Of a stretch of DNA of 64,000 nucleotides, positions 28,850 through 38,778 are shown piece by piece. Source of the DNA: Billgrantia ethanolica (GTDB lineage Bacteria > Pseudomonadota > Gammaproteobacteria > Pseudomonadales > Halomonadaceae); the NCBI RefSeq assembly GCF_021404305.1, contig NZ_JABFTX010000001.1, positions 1,736,001-1,800,000 of the forward strand. Direction: 5' to 3'. The stretch's first letter is position 1, and each line of letters opens with the position of its first letter. The notes under the pieces are model-generated. The model searched no databases, was not told the origin of the DNA, and saw only the letters and a program-made list of their open reading frames with translations. A program made the translations under genes and the position numbers.

Positions 28850-30100
28850 ATGTCACACCTGCACGTCGCGCTGGTGACCGAACGCCCCGAAGTGAGCCTG
28901 ATCCCGATACTGCAGCTGCGCCCACAGCGGGTCGTGCTGGTGCCGTGCCAGGCATCGCCCCAGGCCGCCGAACGCCTGGCCATCCTGCTGCGTCACGAAA
29001 TGAGCGGCGAAATAGAGGTCGAGGTGTGTCCAACCCTCGCCACCCAGGACCCGATGCGCTGTGCCATCTATGCCAACGAGTTGGCCGAGAGCCTCTATCG
29101 TGAGCAGTTCGACGCCACCAATCTCTCGGTGACGCTGGACCTGGGCGAATGCGGCACCCTGACCGCGCTGATGTTTCAGCAGGCCATGCAGCAGTGCTCG
29201 GCCGACTGGCTGTACGTGGACACTCAGGCAGGAGTACTTTACCGCATGGACTGCGACAGCACCGACAGGCAGCCTGATACCATCGCCATCGAGCCGGTAC
29301 TGAATGTCGACCGCTACCTGCAGGCCAACGGGCGCAAGCGCGTTCGCGCCCTCTCCGACGGTGCCGCCTGGCGCGACGCCTGCCAGCTCCGCAAGCCTCT
29401 CACGTATTATCTTGCTCATCATGCCGATCGGCTGGCCGTCCTGCTCGGTGAATTGCACGACATGGTCCATGGCACCGATGGCGTGCTGACGGCTTCCGAT
29501 CCACGCTCGGGGCCACAATTACGCCCCGGCGGCGAACGCCAGCGACTGCGGGCGTCCCCACACTTTCCCGCCACCGATGCGTTGAACGTTCTCAGCGAGG
29601 CCCAGCTGCTGCAATGGACGAGCGACGACCCGCACAGTGTCGTCATCGATACACTGGAAGGTGCCCTCTACCTGGGCGGCGGCTGGCTCACCGAGTACAC
29701 CTGGCTCAGCACGCAGGAGGCCGGCTTGGCCCACGCCTGCTGCGAGGCCCACATACTCGACCTGAGCGTTCAACACAATCACGAGCCCGTGGTGTCGGAC
29801 TGCCTGGCGGTCGAGCGCAACCAGCTCCTGTTCGTCGAATGGCTGATCGCCCGCCCTGGGGCAGAAGTCTGCCTCGAGCAGGGCCTGAAGCGGCTGCATG
29901 AAATCCTCGATCACTCCGCCGGGCTCTCGGCGACCCGCGTCCTGCTCGCCTGCGGCGAGTTCGACAAGGCCAAGCAGCGACTTACCGAACTGCAGCGCCG
30001 ACAGGGCTTTCGGGTCGAGGTCGTGGAGGGCCCTGAGCTGAGGCAACTGCCCGCACTGCTGGCCAGGTGGAAGGAACATGGCAGGTGGATCGGCGGCTGA
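28850..30100 (+). CDS. DUF1887/Card1-like CARF-domain protein with degenerate nuclease motif
   Basis: A 416-residue protein. The N-terminal part (to about residue 150) has the DUF1887-type Rossmann start HVALVTERPEVSLIPILQL and ...RPQRVVLVPCQAS, as in CARF sensors of cyclic oligoadenylate (Card1/Can1 family). The C-terminal part fits the PD-(D/E)XK lobe, with GGWLTEYTWLSTQEAG, then D317 and E330 in DCLAVERNQLLFVEWL; the E-x-K motif reads E-W-L, so the catalytic Lys is replaced by Leu332. No CRISPR array or cas gene is in the window. It sits alone after the thiC terminator. Could be an inactivated sensor or an alternate effector. Confidence 0.7.
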   Translation: MSHLHVALVTERPEVSLIPILQLRPQRVVLVPCQASPQAAERLAILLRHEMSGEIEVEVCPTLATQDPMRCAIYANELAESLYREQFDATNLSVTLDLGECGTLTALMFQQAMQQCSADWLYVDTQAGVLYRMDCDSTDRQPDTIAIEPVLNVDRYLQANGRKRVRALSDGAAWRDACQLRKPLTYYLAHHADRLAVLLGELHDMVHGTDGVLTASDPRSGPQLRPGGERQRLRASPHFPATDALNVLSEAQLLQWTSDDPHSVVIDTLEGALYLGGGWLTEYTWLSTQEAGLAHACCEAHILDLSVQHNHEPVVSDCLAVERNQLLFVEWLIARPGAEVCLEQGLKRLHEILDHSAGLSATRVLLACGEFDKAKQRLTELQRRQGFRVEVVEGPELRQLPALLARWKEHGRWIGG

Positions 30101-30129
30101 ACCTGCGACCAGGCATGACGAACGACAGA

Positions 30130-30159
30130 AAGCGCCCCGGCCATTGGACCGGGGCGCTT
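30130..30159. terminator. Bidirectional hairpin between convergent CARF and beta-barrel genes
   Basis: Perfect 11-bp arms (30130-30140 and 30149-30159, 8-nt loop). On the minus strand TTTCTG follows, the better of the two ends. Confidence 0.65.
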
Positions 30160-30188
30160 GGCTATCACGACTTGCCTCAGATGGCGGC

Positions 30189-30794
30189 TTAGAAGCGGAA
30201 CCGCAAACCGACGCTGGCCGCGTCGAAGGTGTGGTCGGAGCGATCCAGGTAACGCATGTAGTCGGCGCCGACGGAGAAGTTGGGCGCGATGTCGAACTCG
30301 GCACCGGCACCGTAGGAGAGGCCATCTTCGCGCCCCACATCGAAGTCGACCTCGGTAATACCGGCCAGGCCGTACAGGCGGAATTCATCGGAAAGCGGCA
30401 GGATACCCTTGCCGTAAGCCCCGATCAGGTGATCCAGCTCGACCGGACCGTCCGAGCCACCGGTACCCAAGTGCGCTTCGACACCGAAATAGTCGTTGAA
30501 CTGAGCGCCGCCACGCAGACGCAGGCCGGCGGAATCGCCCGAGGGGCCGACATCGTTGCTGAGATCCCAGAACATGGCGTCTGCGCCGATATAGCCTTGC
30601 GGGTACATCGGCATATAGGCCTGCTGCTGGGTGCGCGGCTGAGCCTGCCCTTGAGCCTGAGTACGCTGCTGGGTCTGGGCTTGCGTCTGGGTTTGAGCTT
30701 GAGGTTGGGCCTGAGTCTGAGGCTGCTGAGCCTGGGCCGAGGAAATGAACGTACCTGCCATCAGTGCTGCAGCGGGAACGGCTAGCAGTTTCAT
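30189..30794 (-). CDS. Outer-membrane beta-barrel protein with Gln-rich linker
   Basis: A 201-residue protein with a signal peptide (MKLLAVPAAALMAGTFISS, cleavage near AQA), a low-complexity Gln/Ala/Thr linker (about residues 23-60), and an eight-stranded OmpX/OmpA-like barrel of alternating strands ending in ASVGLRFRF with the C-terminal Phe typical of outer-membrane insertion. A GGAGG lies before the ATG. Role is unknown; small barrels of this type bind or stabilise the envelope. The linker is encoded by short CAG/GCC/ACC repeats that could vary between strains. Confidence 0.8.
   Translation of the reverse strand: MKLLAVPAAALMAGTFISSAQAQQPQTQAQPQAQTQTQAQTQQRTQAQGQAQPRTQQQAYMPMYPQGYIGADAMFWDLSNDVGPSGDSAGLRLRGGAQFNDYFGVEAHLGTGGSDGPVELDHLIGAYGKGILPLSDEFRLYGLAGITEVDFDVGREDGLSYGAGAEFDIAPNFSVGADYMRYLDRSDHTFDAASVGLRFRF
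30612..30728 (-). repeat. Low-complexity Gln-Ala-Thr coding repeat
   Basis: Imperfect repeats of the QTQAQ type encode the linker of the beta-barrel protein. Slippage could change linker length, which is inference. Confidence 0.55.
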
Positions 30795-30913
30795 ATCTTC
30801 ACCTCCATTAAGAAACGGTGTTTCCATACACCGGGTCCAGTGTGGTACAGGGTTTTCGACCATGCAAGTCGAATAAGCAGAAGATAGTTTCGATTCGTAA
30901 CGAAGAGCCGCCT

Positions 30914-31849
30914 TCAGCGTGGAGACAGGCTCAGCGCCACGATGCCGCCCAGCACGATCGCCCCACCGACCAGTTGAGTGCCCGACAGCATCTGCCCCAA
31001 CACCAGATAGCCGAGCAGCAGCGAGGCCACCGGCTCCACGTTCATCACCGGCGCATTGCGCGCCATCTCCAGCCGCGGCACGCTGATGAACAGCACCGAG
31101 AAAGCCACGCTGTAGAGCAGTGCCAGAGCAGCGAGCGCACCCCACCCCGTGGGAGTTGCTGGCATCGTCATGCCGCCCGGCACCAGTTGCAGTACGCCGG
31201 CGACGATCATCAATACCAGCACCGTGAGCATGGTCAGCAGGCTGCGCAGGGTGCTGCCCACCTCCCCCAGATGGTGCTCGGTGGTCCACAGCGCCACGGA
31301 AAAGGCCGCTGCCGCGCCCAGGCCGAAGGCGATGCCCGGCAGCCACTCCGGACCAAGGGCCTCGGGCGCAGCCAGCCAGGCAGGAATATCGAGCACTACC
31401 ACCAGACCGACCAGAATCGCCGTCATGATCAGCGCCGCGCGCAGCGTCGGCCGCGGCCCGCCCAGCGCCCAGGTCAGCAGCGCCAGCTGAATGGGAAAGG
31501 TATTCATCAGCAGCAAGGCCACGACCACGGGGATGCGCGCCACCGCCGCATAGAGACACAGGCTCTGGATGGCCACCATCAGGCCGGCCAGCAGCTGCCA
31601 GCGCCCGGCACCGGCCGGAAAGGAGATGCGCTTGCGCTGCCAGAGAAACAGCACCACCAGCACGGCGAGCGCCGTTGCCGAGCGCACCAGCACGGCCAGC
31701 AACAAGCCGGTGCCTTCGTCGAAAGCCAGGCGCGCCGCGACGTGATTGCTGGCAAACAGCGTCGCGACGGCGACCAGGATGGCGATGGCGAGATGGCGGG
31801 GCAGCAGGCCAGGGTGGACGGCTGGACGGTCGGATAGCGCAGTGCTCAT
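30914..31849 (-). CDS. EamA/DMT-superfamily transporter
   Basis: A 311-residue inner-membrane protein with about ten helices in two EamA repeats, for example LAIAILVAVATLFASNHVAARLAF and YLVLGQMLSGTQLVGGAIVL near the end. It differs in sequence from the EamA transporter at 11909. The start at 31849 (MSTALSDRP) is chosen over 31906 since the membrane core begins soon after. Substrate unknown; likely metabolite or amino-acid exporter. Divergent from ackA. Confidence 0.83.
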   Translation of the reverse strand: MSTALSDRPAVHPGLLPRHLAIAILVAVATLFASNHVAARLAFDEGTGLLLAVLVRSATALAVLVVLFLWQRKRISFPAGAGRWQLLAGLMVAIQSLCLYAAVARIPVVVALLLMNTFPIQLALLTWALGGPRPTLRAALIMTAILVGLVVVLDIPAWLAAPEALGPEWLPGIAFGLGAAAAFSVALWTTEHHLGEVGSTLRSLLTMLTVLVLMIVAGVLQLVPGGMTMPATPTGWGALAALALLYSVAFSVLFISVPRLEMARNAPVMNVEPVASLLLGYLVLGQMLSGTQLVGGAIVLGGIVALSLSPR

Positions 31850-31956
31850 GACGGATTCTGGTCGGGGCGAAGCGCTCAGCATGCCAGCGTTCTCGTCCTG
31901 CCCCAACAGGTTGCCTCGAGATGACTTAACAATAAGCCTGCGAAGCAGGACATGGT

Positions 31957-31968
31957 AGACTAAAGTCT
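31957..31968. promoter_or_regulatory. AGACT-AA-AGTCT palindrome upstream of ackA
   Basis: A 5-2-5 inverted repeat 42-53 bases before the ackA start, within the divergent promoter region. Regulator unknown. Confidence 0.3.
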
Positions 31969-32009
31969 GACGTCTATGCTGTCCCTACAGCCTACCAACG
32001 GGAGAACGG

Positions 32010-33188
32010 ATGGAGACTTCGGTTCTGGTCATCAACTGCGGTTCCTCTTCGATCAAGTACGCCCTCGTGCCCAAGGATCCTGACCGCCCGCGCCTGTCGG
32101 GGCTGGCCGAGCGCCTGGGTAGCAGCGATGCACGTTTGAAGGGAACCGACAGCCAGGGCGAGTCGTTCGAACAGCCGCTGGGGGCCGCCGACCATGCCGT
32201 GGCATTGGAAGCCATTCTCGCGCGCTTAGATGGGCGCCTGCCGGTGGCAGTCGGCCATCGCATCGTACACGGCGGCGAGCACTTTACCCGCGCCGCGCTG
32301 ATCGACGACGACGTGGTGGCGGCAATCGAACATACCGCCGCCCTCGCCCCGCTGCACAATCCAGCCAACCTGGAGGGGGTCAAAGCCACTCGCCGCCTGT
32401 TTCCCGACCTGCCTCAGGTGGCCGTGTTCGATACCGCCTTCCACCAGAGCCTGCCACCGAGGGCCTACCGCTATGCCCTGCCCGAAGCGCTCTACCGCGA
32501 CCATGCCATTCGCCGCTACGGCTTCCACGGCACCAGTCACGCCTACGTCAGCCGTCGCGCCGATGCGCTGAGCGGCCTCGAGGGGGGCGGCTGGCTAACC
32601 GCCCACCTGGGCAACGGCTGCTCTACCTGCGCCGTCTGGCACGGCCGGAGCCTCGACACCAGCATGGGCCTGACGCCCCTGGAAGGGGTGGTGATGGGCA
32701 CCCGCAGCGGCGACGTCGACCCAGGCCTGCACGCTCACCTGTCGCGCCAGCTCGGCTGGACCATCGAGCGCATCGACGAGGTCCTCAACCGCGGCAGTGG
32801 CCTGCTGGGGCTATCGGGCCTGACCAATGACATGCGTGAACTGGAAGTCGCCGAGTCTGAGGGGCATGCGGGGGCTGCACTTGCCATCGAGGTGTTCTGC
32901 TATCGCATCGCCAAGTCGCTGGCGGCGCTCTCCTGCGCCCTGCCCCGTCTCGACGGCCTCGTCTTCACCGGGGGCATCGGGGAAAACTCCGCCATGGTCC
33001 GCGAACGGGTTAGCGCCCTGCTGCCGCACTTCGGCCTGCAGCTCAATCACACGGTCAACGCCGAGACGATCCGCGGCCGCGAGGGCCGCATCGATGCCGG
33101 TGGCCGCCAGCTGTGGGTCATTCCCACCGACGAAGAGGGGCAGATCGCCACCGAAACCCGCCAGCGACTGGAAGAGACCGCTGCATGA
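32010..33188 (+). CDS. ackA: Acetate kinase
   Basis: A 392-residue ASKHA-fold kinase. It opens [16 protein letters not shown], and contains [34 protein letters not shown] and [14 protein letters not shown], all hallmark motifs. It interconverts acetate and acetyl phosphate with ATP. Its stop overlaps the next start (ATGA), so it is coupled to pta, forming the usual AckA-Pta pathway for overflow acetate and acetate assimilation. Confidence 0.96.
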   Translation: METSVLVINCGSSSIKYALVPKDPDRPRLSGLAERLGSSDARLKGTDSQGESFEQPLGAADHAVALEAILARLDGRLPVAVGHRIVHGGEHFTRAALIDDDVVAAIEHTAALAPLHNPANLEGVKATRRLFPDLPQVAVFDTAFHQSLPPRAYRYALPEALYRDHAIRRYGFHGTSHAYVSRRADALSGLEGGGWLTAHLGNGCSTCAVWHGRSLDTSMGLTPLEGVVMGTRSGDVDPGLHAHLSRQLGWTIERIDEVLNRGSGLLGLSGLTNDMRELEVAESEGHAGAALAIEVFCYRIAKSLAALSCALPRLDGLVFTGGIGENSAMVRERVSALLPHFGLQLNHTVNAETIRGREGRIDAGGRQLWVIPTDEEGQIATETRQRLEETAA

Positions 33189-35359
33189 CACCACACGATA
33201 CACGTTCACACACCAAGGTACTGCTGATGGTTCCCACCTCAGTGGGAGTCGGGCTGACCTCCGCCTGCCTGGGGCTGATGCAGGCGCTGGATACCATCGG
33301 TCTGAAAACGGGTTTTCTCAAGCCGTTCCGCCAGGACGAGCTGAACGGCCCCGGCCCCGACCGCTCCACCGCCCTGGTAAGCAGCACCCTCGATCTGCGC
33401 CCGCCGGCCCCCATCGCCCAGGCCGACATGGAGCGCCTGCTGCGCCAGGACCGCCTCGACGTGCTGATGGAGCAGGTCATCGAGCTCTTCGACCAGGCCA
33501 TGGACGGCCACGACGACACCACCCCCGATTTGATCGTGGTGGAAGGGGTGGTTCCCACCGCTCACGGCACCTACGCCACCCAGCTCAACGCCCAATTGGC
33601 CCATGCGCTCAATGCACGCGTCATTCTGGTCGGCAGCGGCGACGCCGCGGCCCCTGAAGCGCTGGCCGAACAGCTCGACATGCACGCCAGCGCCTTCGGC
33701 GGAGTGGGTTCGGCGCGTACCCTAGGCTGCATCCTGATGCGCATGCAGAACCTGCCCGGCGGCGAGGAGCCCACGCTGGCACCCGGTACCAGCAGCGTCA
33801 TGCTCGACGACACCTTCCTGGACGAACTGCGCCGCCACTCACCGGCGCTGGCCACCGACCGTTTCCACCTGATCGGAGTGGTGCCCTACAACCCGGCACT
33901 GATCGCACCGCGGGTGATCGACGTGGCACGGGCGCTCGACGCCAGGTTCCTGCACGAGGGCGACGCCGCCAACCGCCGCGTACTCTCCACCAGCCTGTGC
34001 GCCCGCAGCGCCGCCAACGCCCTGCACGTGTTTCGCCCCGGCAGCCTGATCGTGACCTCCGGCGACCGCGACGACATCGTGCTGGCCTCGGCGCTAGCCA
34101 CCATGAACGGCGTTCCCATGGCCGGCGTGCTGCTGACCAACGGCTTCATGCCCAACGACAACATGATCGAGATGTGCCGCCCGGCGCTGAAGACCGGCAT
34201 GCCTGTACTGGCGGTAGACACCGACAGCTTCACCACCGCCAAGAACCTGGGCCGGATGGGCAACGACATCCCCATGGACGACCTGGAGCGCGCCGAGCAG
34301 GTGGCCCGCTTCGTGGCCGGACATCTGGATCTGCAATGGCTCAAGGACCATCTGAGCCGGGGCTTTGCCCGTCGGCTGTCACCCTCGGCGTTCCGCTATC
34401 AGTTGGTCAAGCTGGCTCAGCGCGCCAACCGGCGCATCATCCTGCCCGAGGGCAGCGAGCCGCGCACCGTTGAGGCCGCCGCCATCTGCCAGCGCCGCGG
34501 CATCGCCAACTGCGTGCTGCTGGCCCGCCGCGAAGAAGTGGAAGAGGTCGCCCGCAACCGCGGCATCGAACTGCCGGAAGGGCTCGAAATCCTCGACCCT
34601 GAGCACATTCGCAGCCGCTACGTGGCGCCCATGGTGGAGCGCCGGCGCGGCAAGGTGAACGAGCTGACCGCAGAGGATCAACTGCAGGACAACGTGGTGC
34701 TGGGCACCATGATGCTGCAGCTCGACGAGGTCGATGGCCTGGTATCCGGCGCCATTCACACCACCGCCAACACCGTGCGCCCCGCCTTCCAACTGATCAA
34801 GACCGCGCCCGACTATCGCCAGGTGTCGTCGATCTTCTTCATGCTGCTGCCGGAGCAGGTGGTGGTCTACGGCGACTGCGCGGTGAACCCGGATCCGGAC
34901 GCCGAGGCGCTGGCCGAGATTGCCATTCAGAGCGCGCGCTCCGCCCAGGCCTTCGGCATCGAGCCGCGAGTCGCCATGATCAGCTATTCGACCGGCGAGT
35001 CCGGCAGCGGTGCCGACGTCGACAAGGTGCGCCAGGCCACGCGACTGGCCCGCGAGCTGGCACCCGATCTGTTGATCGACGGCCCGCTGCAGTACGACGC
35101 TGCCGCGATCGAGAGCGTGGGCCGCCAGAAGGCACCTGACTCGCCGGTGGCGGGCCGTGCCACGGTGTTCGTGTTCCCCGACCTCAACACCGGCAACACC
35201 ACCTACAAGGCGGTGCAGCGCAGTGCGCGGGTGGTCAGCGTGGGGCCGATGCTGCAGGGGCTCAACAAGCCGGTCAACGACCTCTCACGTGGCGCCCTGG
35301 TCGACGACATCGTCTACACCATCGCGCTGACGGCGATCCAGGCCGCCCAGCGCAGCTGA
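33185..35359 (+). CDS. pta: Phosphate acetyltransferase
   Basis: A 724-residue three-domain enzyme: an N-terminal P-loop-like domain ([16 protein letters not shown]), a central DRTGG domain, and the C-terminal PTA domain (from about residue 390: [21 protein letters not shown], then [20 protein letters not shown] and [13 protein letters not shown]). Length fits the long class II Pta of gammaproteobacteria. It transfers acetyl groups between CoA and phosphate. The first residues [11 protein letters not shown] are preceded by ATGA overlap with ackA. Its last 75 bases overlap the antisense end of thiO. Confidence 0.95.
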   Translation: MTPHDTRSHTKVLLMVPTSVGVGLTSACLGLMQALDTIGLKTGFLKPFRQDELNGPGPDRSTALVSSTLDLRPPAPIAQADMERLLRQDRLDVLMEQVIELFDQAMDGHDDTTPDLIVVEGVVPTAHGTYATQLNAQLAHALNARVILVGSGDAAAPEALAEQLDMHASAFGGVGSARTLGCILMRMQNLPGGEEPTLAPGTSSVMLDDTFLDELRRHSPALATDRFHLIGVVPYNPALIAPRVIDVARALDARFLHEGDAANRRVLSTSLCARSAANALHVFRPGSLIVTSGDRDDIVLASALATMNGVPMAGVLLTNGFMPNDNMIEMCRPALKTGMPVLAVDTDSFTTAKNLGRMGNDIPMDDLERAEQVARFVAGHLDLQWLKDHLSRGFARRLSPSAFRYQLVKLAQRANRRIILPEGSEPRTVEAAAICQRRGIANCVLLARREEVEEVARNRGIELPEGLEILDPEHIRSRYVAPMVERRRGKVNELTAEDQLQDNVVLGTMMLQLDEVDGLVSGAIHTTANTVRPAFQLIKTAPDYRQVSSIFFMLLPEQVVVYGDCAVNPDPDAEALAEIAIQSARSAQAFGIEPRVAMISYSTGESGSGADVDKVRQATRLARELAPDLLIDGPLQYDAAAIESVGRQKAPDSPVAGRATVFVFPDLNTGNTTYKAVQRSARVVSVGPMLQGLNKPVNDLSRGALVDDIVYTIALTAIQAAQRS

Positions 35360-36475
35360 GCCCGGCCGTCCGGAACGCCGTGCCGGACGATAGGGCGCGG
35401 GGTCGATGGCCGGTTCCCGCCCGAGCAGCAGATCGACCAGTAACCGGGTCGCCGCCGGCGCCAGTACCAGGCCGTTACGGTAGTGCCCGGCATTGACGAA
35501 GAGCCCCTCGATGCCGGGTACGGCGCCGATGAAGGGGATGCCGTCCGGTGCCGCCGGGCGCAGCCCGGCCCAGTGATGCTCGACTCGGCACTCGGCCAGT
35601 GCCGGCAGCATCGCCACGGCGCTGTGCCACAGCGACTCGCGTGCCTCCTCGGTGGTGCTCTTGTCGAAGTCGGTCTGCTCCAGGGTCGAACCGACCAGCA
35701 CCCGGCCATCGCCGCGCGGAATCAGGTAGCGGCCATCGGCCAGCACCACCCGTTCCAGCAGCTGGCGCCCGCCCGGCATGGGCGGGGTGGCGAACAGCAT
35801 CATCTGGCCTTTCACCGGGCGTACCGGCAGTGCCACGTCATGGTCGGCCAGCAGCACCCCGCTCCAGGCGCCGCTGCACAGGATCACCCGCCCGGCAGCG
35901 ATGCGCTGCTGTCCGGCAACGGCTCCCAGCACCCGCCCCCGCTCGACGATCAGCCGCTCGACGTCCGCTTCTTCCACCACTCGGGCGTTGGGCAACATCT
36001 CCAGTCGCGCGCGCAGCGCCCGGCACAGCCGCGGGTTGCGCACGCTGCCGAGGCTGGGCATCCACAATCCTTCGCCCAGCCCCTCTACCAGCCAGGGCTC
36101 CTGGCGGTAGATGAAGTCGGCATCGACCCGCTCCAGCGGCCAGCCCTGACGCTGCGCCCAGTCGCGAGCGCGCTCGGCGTCGTCCACGCTCAGGTAGAGC
36201 AGCCCCTTCTGGCGGTATTCGATGTCGACGCCGGTGGCCTCCCGCAGCTGCGCCGCCATCTCGGCATAGCGCTCTCCCGCCCCCCGGGCAAGCTGCGATA
36301 CCGGCTCGCTGTAGCGCCAGGGGTAGAGCGGCGAGACGATGCCACCGCCGGCCCAGGAGGCCTCCTGGCCGCAGCGGCCTCGCTCCAGCAGGGTAACGCC
36401 ATGGCCGGCCTCGGCCAGCTGGCAGGCGGTCAGCATGCCGATGACACCACCGCCGACGATCAGGAAGTCGTTCAC
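35285..36475 (-). CDS. thiO: Glycine oxidase ThiO with C-terminal extension
   Basis: A 396-residue FAD amine oxidase; the family is usually near 365. It begins with GTG (VNDFLIVGGGVIGMLTACQLA) and has AGGGIVSPLYPWRYSE, the substrate-binding HHWAGLRPAAPDGIPFIG, and VNAGHYRNGLVLAP. ThiO oxidises glycine to the imine needed for thiazole synthesis. The expected end AIDPAPYRP is followed by about 35 further residues that run antisense into pta, so the stop there appears lost or moved. It lies 110 bases after the ABC importer operon and may be transcribed separately. Confidence 0.85.
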   Translation of the reverse strand: MNDFLIVGGGVIGMLTACQLAEAGHGVTLLERGRCGQEASWAGGGIVSPLYPWRYSEPVSQLARGAGERYAEMAAQLREATGVDIEYRQKGLLYLSVDDAERARDWAQRQGWPLERVDADFIYRQEPWLVEGLGEGLWMPSLGSVRNPRLCRALRARLEMLPNARVVEEADVERLIVERGRVLGAVAGQQRIAAGRVILCSGAWSGVLLADHDVALPVRPVKGQMMLFATPPMPGGRQLLERVVLADGRYLIPRGDGRVLVGSTLEQTDFDKSTTEEARESLWHSAVAMLPALAECRVEHHWAGLRPAAPDGIPFIGAVPGIEGLFVNAGHYRNGLVLAPAATRLLVDLLLGREPAIDPAPYRPARRSGRPGSAALGGLDRRQRDGVDDVVDQGAT

Positions 36476-36531
36476 GCAATGCTCCGATACAGGGTCCCGC
36501 CACTGCGGGCGCCCAGGCCTCAGGACACGAC

Positions 36532-36555
36532 TGCGCCCCGTCGAGACGGGGCGCA
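36532..36555 (-). terminator. Stem-loop between ABC permease gene and thiO
   Basis: A perfect 10-bp GC-rich inverted repeat (36532-36541 with 36546-36555, 4-nt loop) in the 109-base gap, fitting termination or attenuation of the ABC operon before thiO. No T run. Confidence 0.5.
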
Positions 36556-36584
36556 AAGGCGGCAAGTTGGCAGAATGAGGAGCG

Positions 36585-37409
36585 TCAGGCATTGCCCCTC
36601 AACCTCTCGCTGCGCCGTCGTAACAGTTCCATGGTAACCAATAGCAGCGTCGAGATCAGGATCAGAATGGTGGCCATGGCGGCAATGGCGGGGCTGATGT
36701 TCTCGCGAATGCCGGAGAACATCTGGATCGGCAGGGTGCGCTCGGTGGGGCTGGCGATGAACAATGCCACCACCACTTCGTCGAACGAGGTAGCGAAGGC
36801 GAACAGCCCACCCGATACCACGCCGGGCACGATCTGCGGCAGCACGATGGTGAAGAACACCCGCATGGGGTTGGCACCCAGGCTCGCCCCAGCGCGCACC
36901 TGATTGAAGTCGAAGCCCTGCAGGGTGGCGTTGACGGTGATCACCACGAAGGGTACGCCGAGCACCGTATGGGCCAGCACCAGCCCGGTGTAGGAGTTGA
37001 GCAGGCCAACCTGGGCGAAGAAGAAGTACATACCCACCGCGACGATCACCAGCGGTACCACCATCGGCGAGATCAGCAGCGCCACGATCAGCCCCTTGCC
37101 GGGAAACTCGGCGCGATTGAGCCCCACCGCCGCCAGGGTGCCGAAAATCATCGCCAGCAGCGTGGCCAGCGGCGCCACGATCAGACTGTTCTTGAGCGCC
37201 CCCATCCACGCCGCGGAGGTGAAGATCGCCTCGTACCAGCGCAGCGAGAAACCCGGCAGTGGGTAGGTCAGGAACGAGCCGCTGCTGAATGACAGCGGCA
37301 CGATCACCAGCACCGGCGCGATCAGGAACAGCAGTATCAGGCCGCAGAAGATGCGAAAGACCCAGAACCACACTTTCTCTACCGGTGAGGCGTAGGGAGG
37401 TAGTGACAT
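36585..37409 (-). CDS. ABC transporter permease (PotC-like)
   Basis: A 274-residue inner-membrane permease with six predicted helices and the EAA-type loop in FDFNQVRAGASLGANPMRVFF. It starts three bases after the partner permease gene ends. Together with the partner, ATPase and substrate-binding protein it forms a complete polyamine-type importer. Substrate is not determined; spermidine, putrescine or a related cation are the family choices. Confidence 0.87.
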   Translation of the reverse strand: MSLPPYASPVEKVWFWVFRIFCGLILLFLIAPVLVIVPLSFSSGSFLTYPLPGFSLRWYEAIFTSAAWMGALKNSLIVAPLATLLAMIFGTLAAVGLNRAEFPGKGLIVALLISPMVVPLVIVAVGMYFFFAQVGLLNSYTGLVLAHTVLGVPFVVITVNATLQGFDFNQVRAGASLGANPMRVFFTIVLPQIVPGVVSGGLFAFATSFDEVVVALFIASPTERTLPIQMFSGIRENISPAIAAMATILILISTLLLVTMELLRRRSERLRGNA

Positions 37410-37412
37410 GGC

Positions 37413-38678
37413 TCAGCTCCTGATCAGCTGCTTGCGGTTCACCAGGCGGTGGTAAACCAGATAGAGCAGTAGCGTGACCACCAGCAGCAGGCTGCCCAGC
37501 GCCGCCGCCATGCCCCAGTTGTTGGTGGTGTTGGTGTAGTAGGCCACGTAGTAGCTCACCATCTGATCGGCCGGCCCGCCCACCAGCGCTGGGGTGATGT
37601 AGTAACCCAGTGCCATGATGAAGACCAGGATGGTGCCGGCCGCCACGCCGGAGATGGTCTGCGGCACGTAGACCTGCCAGAAGGCGGCGAAGGGGTGCGC
37701 CCCTAGCGATACCGCGGCGCGCTGGTAGCTCGGTGAGATGCCCTTCATCACGCTGTACAGCGGCAGCACCATGAACGGCAGCAGGATGTGCACCATGGCG
37801 AAGAACACCCCGATGCGGTTGAACACCAGTTGCAGCGGCGAGTCGATCAGCCCGGTGAAGAGCAGGCTCTGGTTCACCAGGCCGTTGGACTGCAGCAGGA
37901 TGATCCACGCCGCGGTACGCACCAGCAGCGAGGTCCAGAACGGCAGCAGCACCAGAATCATCAGCATGTTGCTGGTCTTGGCCGGCAGCGTGGCCAGCAG
38001 ATAGGCCAGCGGGAAGCCCAGTGCCAGGCAGATCAGGGTCACGCCCCCGGCAATCACCAGCGTGCGTTGGAACACGCTCAGGTAGAGGCGGTCGCGCTCG
38101 GCGACGCGCTGGATCTCTCCGTCGGCGCCACGCTGCAGATCGAGCGAGGCCAGCAGGTAGCGGTCGGTGGTGGTGGGCGCGGTACGCTGAATGCCGAGCC
38201 AGGTCTCGGTCTCGCCCCAGGCGGGATCGATCTCGGCCAGGGTCGCGACCCAATCGGTATCGGGGCCGACCGCATCCACCGTCGGCAGGCCACGCAGGGT
38301 ATTCATCAGCAGGCTGCGATAGCGGGAGTCCTCGTAGTTGAGGCGCCGGCTGATGCGCCCCAGCCCACCGCCCTGACGTGAATCACGCAGCTCGGCGGCG
38401 AAGGCCGCCAGAGTAGCCTCGTCCGGCAGCCCGCTGCCGTCCCAGTGGCGCAGCCCCTCTGCCGTGAGCGGCATCACCGAATCAAGCTCGGTGTTATCGA
38501 CGCTGCGCCACAACATGTTGCCAATGGGTACGACGAAAACGACGATCAGAAACAGCGCCAGCGGCGCCACCAGGCCGATGGCCTTGAGCTTGCGCAGCCG
38601 TTCGGCACGGCGTAGCTGCGCCTTGAGGTTACCGCCAGGCTTGGCTGGCGACATGGTGGCCGTCAGGTTCGCAGACAT
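37413..38678 (-). CDS. ABC transporter permease (PotB-like) with large periplasmic insertion
   Basis: A 421-residue permease, over 100 residues longer than typical PotB. The first helix (VAPLALFLIVVFVVPIGNMLW) is followed by about 140 residues of soluble, charged sequence before helix 2 (TLVIAGGVTLICLALGFPLAY); the remaining core has the EAA-type loop QRAAVSLGAHPFAAFWQV. The extra segment lies on the periplasmic side by topology. ATG at 38678 follows GGGGAAGG; an upstream ATG at 38690 is in frame. Confidence 0.84.
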   Translation of the reverse strand: MSANLTATMSPAKPGGNLKAQLRRAERLRKLKAIGLVAPLALFLIVVFVVPIGNMLWRSVDNTELDSVMPLTAEGLRHWDGSGLPDEATLAAFAAELRDSRQGGGLGRISRRLNYEDSRYRSLLMNTLRGLPTVDAVGPDTDWVATLAEIDPAWGETETWLGIQRTAPTTTDRYLLASLDLQRGADGEIQRVAERDRLYLSVFQRTLVIAGGVTLICLALGFPLAYLLATLPAKTSNMLMILVLLPFWTSLLVRTAAWIILLQSNGLVNQSLLFTGLIDSPLQLVFNRIGVFFAMVHILLPFMVLPLYSVMKGISPSYQRAAVSLGAHPFAAFWQVYVPQTISGVAAGTILVFIMALGYYITPALVGGPADQMVSYYVAYYTNTTNNWGMAAALGSLLLVVTLLLYLVYHRLVNRKQLIRS

Positions 38679-38778
38679 CGCCTTCCCCATGGATCAAGCG
38701 TGTCGGGCCAGCCCATGGCGGGCCCGACGTGGAAGCAGGGCTGGCGGCGACCTCGAGGCCGCCGCCGCTCGACGTCCC

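Noticed and set aside
31000..31559. Upstream extension joining the beta-barrel gene to the EamA gene frame
   Set aside because: The long frame from 31559 to 30189 crosses the EamA gene antiparallel in another register; the signal peptide and GGAGG at 30794 mark the true start.
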